Part shown: positions 24,495 to 27,266 of the stretch, one piece after another
Position numbering within the stretch: position 1 is the first letter of the stretch
Layout: each line of letters begins with the position of its first letter
NCBI GenBank assembly: GCA_900770835.1
Contig: CAAGLQ010000014.1
Location: forward strand, 1-27,266
Reading direction: 5' to 3'
DNA length: 27,266 nt
From: an uncultured Parabacteroides sp.
GTDB lineage: Bacteria; Bacteroidota; Bacteroidia; Bacteroidales; Tannerellaceae
Notes under the pieces: model-generated
Database searches by the model: none
What the model was told of the DNA's origin: nothing
What the model saw: only the letters and a program-made list of their open reading frames with translations
Program-made: the position numbers and the translations under genes

Positions 24495-25226
24495 CGTAAA
24501 CGGGCTGGTTTTACCCCAAATGTAGGCTGTCGTGTCGGCGTTGTAGCGCAGGGGATAATTCAAGCAAAACCGGATAGATGATTCTCCCTGAGCCTCCTCC
24601 GTGGGGCGAACCTGCCGCAAGAAGTCCTCCAACTTGAATGCGCTCGTCTTGATCCATTTGGTGGAATCACCCGTTCCCGGAAAGCTACGCACCCGCAAGA
24701 AGAGGTTATAACAGCGTTGCCCCAACGTGTCCACCTCCACCACCTGAGCCGGGTCATACGAGAGGTCGAATAGATCCTGCTGATCGGCTTGGTGATTCGT
24801 ATGCTGTGTCTGCACAAAGAAACGACCGGCCAAGTAGATGCTCCGGCCAAAATCGACCGTCACGAACTGCTCGTCGGGCAAGATAGCTGTCGTGTCGGTC
24901 AACGACTCCCGCACCGGCCATACAGCGATCGTATCATATTGAAAGATCTCGGCATTATAGACACCATCCGCCAAGGTCTCCACGAAATTGGTCTTGAAAT
25001 CTACCGCACAGCAATCTCCTTCACGCAGTTCCTCCCGATTCTCGAACTCAGCGGAAGAGACCACGAACAGGTTCCCCCGATCATCCATCGCCTGAATGCT
25101 GCGGATGGGTTGCTCCTTGACCACACCCAAACGATGGTAGTGGATGGTACCGGCAGGATCGCCTATACAGGCAGTCAGCCCCAAACACCCCACAGCTAAT
25201 ATACACCAAATATACTTTATACGCAT
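24477..25226 (-). CDS. Lipoprotein of unknown function, LPxEQ/LFLRV family member 2
   Basis: The protein is 249 aa from the chosen start. An in-frame ATG exists 30 codons upstream (25316), but the segment it would add overlaps the preceding gene and would bury the signal peptide. From 25226 the protein begins MRIKY and has a proper lipobox LTAC with Cys20. Shared family motifs are DTTAILPDEQ, YNLFLRV and a C-terminal W-containing strand (AYIWGKTSPF). The first half is more divergent than in the other two members. It follows family member 3 by 22 nt. The function is unknown; a periplasmic or outer-membrane location is expected from the lipobox. Confidence 0.8.
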   Translation of the reverse strand: MRIKYIWCILAVGCLGLTACIGDPAGTIHYHRLGVVKEQPIRSIQAMDDRGNLFVVSSAEFENREELREGDCCAVDFKTNFVETLADGVYNAEIFQYDTIAVWPVRESLTDTTAILPDEQFVTVDFGRSIYLAGRFFVQTQHTNHQADQQDLFDLSYDPAQVVEVDTLGQRCYNLFLRVRSFPGTGDSTKWIKTSAFKLEDFLRQVRPTEEAQGESSIRFCLNYPLRYNADTTAYIWGKTSPFTLRFSE

Positions 25227-25248
25227 TTTTTCTTTTTCTTTTATGCCA

Positions 25249-25995
25249 TCAATGAATAGCGATTGGCTCGGTAACACCCCATGTAAAGACCGTGCTGTCC
25301 GCCGGATTGATGCCATTCACATAATACAGTTTCACATAACACTCGCCTGCTCCTCCCCAAGTCTGACGCAACATTGAAATGTCAAAAGCATGGAGAGAGG
25401 AGGCGTAATCAGGCTCGCTACCCGACGTTTCGCCAGTTGCCGTCACCCGTAAAAAGAGTGGATAGATGCGCTTGCCCTCGCTCACCTCCGGCTGCTGTCC
25501 CGGTGAGAAGCCCAATTGCCATTGCAGGTTATTCGGCTGATTCGTCCAGCACACAGCGGGCAGAAACAGGTAATCCTCCAATTGGACAAAGAGCGTGGAA
25601 TCCAACGGACTCACCGCATCGGCCACTGGCTGCTCACCCGGCAACAAACGATCCGTAGCAGGCACCGAAGAGGAGACTGTCAACCGCTCCACCTTCTGCT
25701 GTCCCGTCACCGATACATAATAATAGCCCAAAGCCTCCGCTTGCTTATTCTCCGCCGGATCATAAGTAAAGTTGAGCAACAAGCATTCTCCTGGCAGGTA
25801 ACTACTCAACCGACTATCATACACCCACCCCAAACGGGTATTCGCCATCACGAAGGCACTGTCGCCATGCACTTGAACCACGGCTGCCACCGGACCCGGG
25901 GCGTAGGTGTTGCTGATCTCATGCAGGCACGAGCTTAACAGAGTGACCAACCCACAGAGAATCATATAAAAAGAGGAAGGAATCATTCGCTTCAT
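25249..25995 (-). CDS. Lipoprotein of unknown function, LPxEQ/LFLRV family member 3
   Basis: The protein is 248 aa. The signal peptide ends in LLSSC with Cys23 as lipidation site; a start at Met4 is also possible. It shares with the lipoprotein at 4505 the block PAENKQAEALGYYYVSV, then RLLPGEQ, YPLFLRV and LYYVNG...FTWGV at the end. The spacing of these motifs is nearly the same in all three proteins, so they are probably homologous. It lies 6 nt after the glycosyltransferase gene, so it is likely co-transcribed with it. It may be NigD-like, but that needs a profile search. Confidence 0.8.
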   Translation of the reverse strand: MKRMIPSSFYMILCGLVTLLSSCLHEISNTYAPGPVAAVVQVHGDSAFVMANTRLGWVYDSRLSSYLPGECLLLNFTYDPAENKQAEALGYYYVSVTGQQKVERLTVSSSVPATDRLLPGEQPVADAVSPLDSTLFVQLEDYLFLPAVCWTNQPNNLQWQLGFSPGQQPEVSEGKRIYPLFLRVTATGETSGSEPDYASSLHAFDISMLRQTWGGAGECYVKLYYVNGINPADSTVFTWGVTEPIAIH

Positions 25996-26001
25996 AGCAC
26001 A

Positions 26002-27045
26002 TCAAGAATTAGAGGTTGGATAAAGATAGCTTCGCAAAGCTGAAAAGCGACGCTTGCCCTGCGCATAAAACGCCCAGATCAAACTCCGTTGCATCAGTTC
26101 CGGGATGGGCTTGCCGGTTGCCAACCGCAGGTTCTCCGCACGCACCGACGCATAGGTGGGCAACAGTTCCGAAAAAGCTTTGCGTGCCTCATAAACCGCC
26201 TTGGCATTGGGATAGTGCCCCTTCAACAGGAACTGAAAGGCAGCCACATAATCCAGCCAAAAGCGTGTCCGCATCACCGGTTTCAAGTCTTTCTTCGGCA
26301 GGTTCTTATAGAGCATCAAAAGGTTATTACGGAAATTGAGGAAAGTCTTGCGCGGATGCTCCATCTCCAAGGTCGCTCCACCCACATGATAGACCACTGA
26401 GGCAGGCGTACAACAAATGCGGTAACCCCTCGTCCGCAGACGCCAACAAAGATCCACCTCCTCCTGATGAGCGAAGAATTGGGTATCCAATCCACCCGCC
26501 TCCTTATAGATAGCGGTACGCACGAAGAGGCAGGCTCCCGTTGCCCAAAGCAGATCCGCCGGCTCATCATACTGCCCCTCATCTTTCTCCACGACATGCA
26601 GCACCCGTCCCCGACAGAAGGGATAACCATAGCGATCCATAAAGCCACCTGCGGCTCCGGCATACTCAAACTTCTCCTTCTCTCGCCAAGCCCGGATCTT
26701 TGGCTGTACGCAAGCCACATTCGGATCGGCATCCAAAGCCGCCACCGGTGCGTCCAACCAGTTAGGAGTCACCTCTACATCGCTGTTCAACAGCACACAA
26801 TACTCATGCTCCACCGCTGCAATTGCCCGGTTATACCCCTCGGCAAAACCATAGTTACGATCAAACACAATCTGCTTGACCGTTGGGAACTGGGTGCGCA
26901 GCATCTCCAAAGAGTCGTCGGTCGAACCATTATCCGCCACGATCACCTCCGCCCAATCGGGTGTATGACGCACCACCGAGGGAAGGAACTGCCGCATCAG
27001 CTTGCTACCGTTCCAATTCAATATGATAATCGCTACACGCTTCAT
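26002..27045 (-). CDS. GT2-family glycosyltransferase
   Basis: The protein is 347 aa. The GT-A fold is clear: IILNWNGSKL at 7-16, the nucleotide-binding ADNGSTDDS at 37-45, FDRNYGFAEGYNRAI at 61-75, the metal motif LNSDVEV with Asp89, and an acceptor segment with FAHQEEVDLCWRLR. This resembles rhamnosyl/galactosyl-transferases of the WbbL/RfbN type. The C-terminal part after about 250 is basic and helical and may lie on the membrane. It overlaps the lipid A acyltransferase gene by 4 nt (ATGA). The context suggests a role in lipopolysaccharide or other envelope glycan synthesis, which is inference. Confidence 0.9.
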   Translation of the reverse strand: MKRVAIIILNWNGSKLMRQFLPSVVRHTPDWAEVIVADNGSTDDSLEMLRTQFPTVKQIVFDRNYGFAEGYNRAIAAVEHEYCVLLNSDVEVTPNWLDAPVAALDADPNVACVQPKIRAWREKEKFEYAGAAGGFMDRYGYPFCRGRVLHVVEKDEGQYDEPADLLWATGACLFVRTAIYKEAGGLDTQFFAHQEEVDLCWRLRTRGYRICCTPASVVYHVGGATLEMEHPRKTFLNFRNNLLMLYKNLPKKDLKPVMRTRFWLDYVAAFQFLLKGHYPNAKAVYEARKAFSELLPTYASVRAENLRLATGKPIPELMQRSLIWAFYAQGKRRFSALRSYLYPTSNS

Positions 27046-27266
27046 GCTTTCACTTCATGTTTATGTTTCCATCGCCGATGCGTCCAGAGCCAACCTGCCG
27101 GATCTCGCAGGATCGTCTCCTCCATCAAGCGAGCATACCGCTCAGTGATGAAGAACTCCGGTGTCTCCTTCGGCTTATCGGTAATCAATTTCAATTCCAC
27201 CGTATAGAAACCTCTTGACTCCTGTCGCACATCGCAAAACAGAACAGGCAAATTCAGTTTGCAGGC
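27042..27266 (-). CDS. Lipid A biosynthesis acyltransferase (LpxL/HtrB family), C-terminal part
   Basis: Only the last 74 residues are in the window; the frame stays open to the right edge, so the start is outside. The visible tail contains LNLPVLFCDVRQES, FYTVELKLI, ITERYARLMEETI and PAGWLWTHRRWKH, the end of late acyltransferases that add the secondary acyl chain to lipid A. The HxxxxD catalytic motif would lie outside. It overlaps the GT2 gene by 4 nt, indicating an operon. Confidence 0.85.
   Translation of the reverse strand, partial: ACKLNLPVLFCDVRQESRGFYTVELKLITDKPKETPEFFITERYARLMEETILRDPAGWLWTHRRWKHKHEVKA

Noticed and set aside
25227..25316. Longer start for the lipoprotein at 24477
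   Set aside because: It would overlap the preceding gene by 68 nt and place 30 extra residues before a standard lipoprotein signal peptide.

Overview
This window is a stretch of a Bacteroidales chromosome, most likely from the Parabacteroides/Tannerella/Porphyromonas side of the order; the family is a guess. The evidence is the recurring promoter element TAnnTTTG, generally weak Shine-Dalgarno sequences, an ECF sigma gene followed by a sigma-regulatory protein that ends in an outer-membrane barrel, several short lipoproteins of Bacteroidales type, and a DUF3810 membrane protein. The content is mostly core chromosome. I see no insertion sequence, prophage, CRISPR array or integrase.

Layout. 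Positions 16-98 hold tRNA-Tyr followed by a strong hairpin. Positions 264-2521 (+) encode two exported hydrolases, a glycerophosphodiester phosphodiesterase and a GHL10 (DUF187) glycosyl hydrolase-like protein. Positions 2691-5269 (+) hold an ECF sigma factor, a predicted dual-membrane-spanning anti-sigma factor (cytoplasmic head, one membrane helix, long disordered linker, outer-membrane barrel) and a lipoprotein, closed by a terminator. A lone lipoprotein gene (5331-6170, -) follows, then the CCA-adding/poly(A) polymerase-family gene (6358-7788, +).

Positions 7778-15287 (-) form a tight five-gene run read from the right: polyprenol-phosphate mannose synthase, dihydroorotase, an exported metallo-beta-lactamase-fold hydrolase, SbcD and SbcC. 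nadE (15527-17449, +) stands alone. Positions 17452-24442 (-) form another run read from the right: Yip1-like membrane protein, SmpB, cobalamin-dependent MetH, DUF3810 protein and a CE2-type SGNH esterase. Upstream of it (24477-27266, -) lie two lipoproteins, a GT2 glycosyltransferase and the C-terminal end of an LpxL/HtrB-type lipid A acyltransferase that runs off the window.

How the genes work together. The sigma/anti-sigma pair is the clearest regulatory unit and probably couples an outer-membrane or envelope signal to transcription. The LpxL, GT2, mannose synthase, GDPD, GHL10 and CE2 esterase genes all point to envelope lipid and glycan metabolism. The remaining genes are housekeeping: tRNA maturation, trans-translation, methionine, pyrimidine, NAD and DNA double-strand-end processing. 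The most interesting items are the sigma/dual-membrane anti-sigma/lipoprotein module, a family of three divergent lipoproteins spread over two loci in this window, 7-nt-periodic repeats after two stop codons, and a palindrome between two tandem promoter elements before cca.
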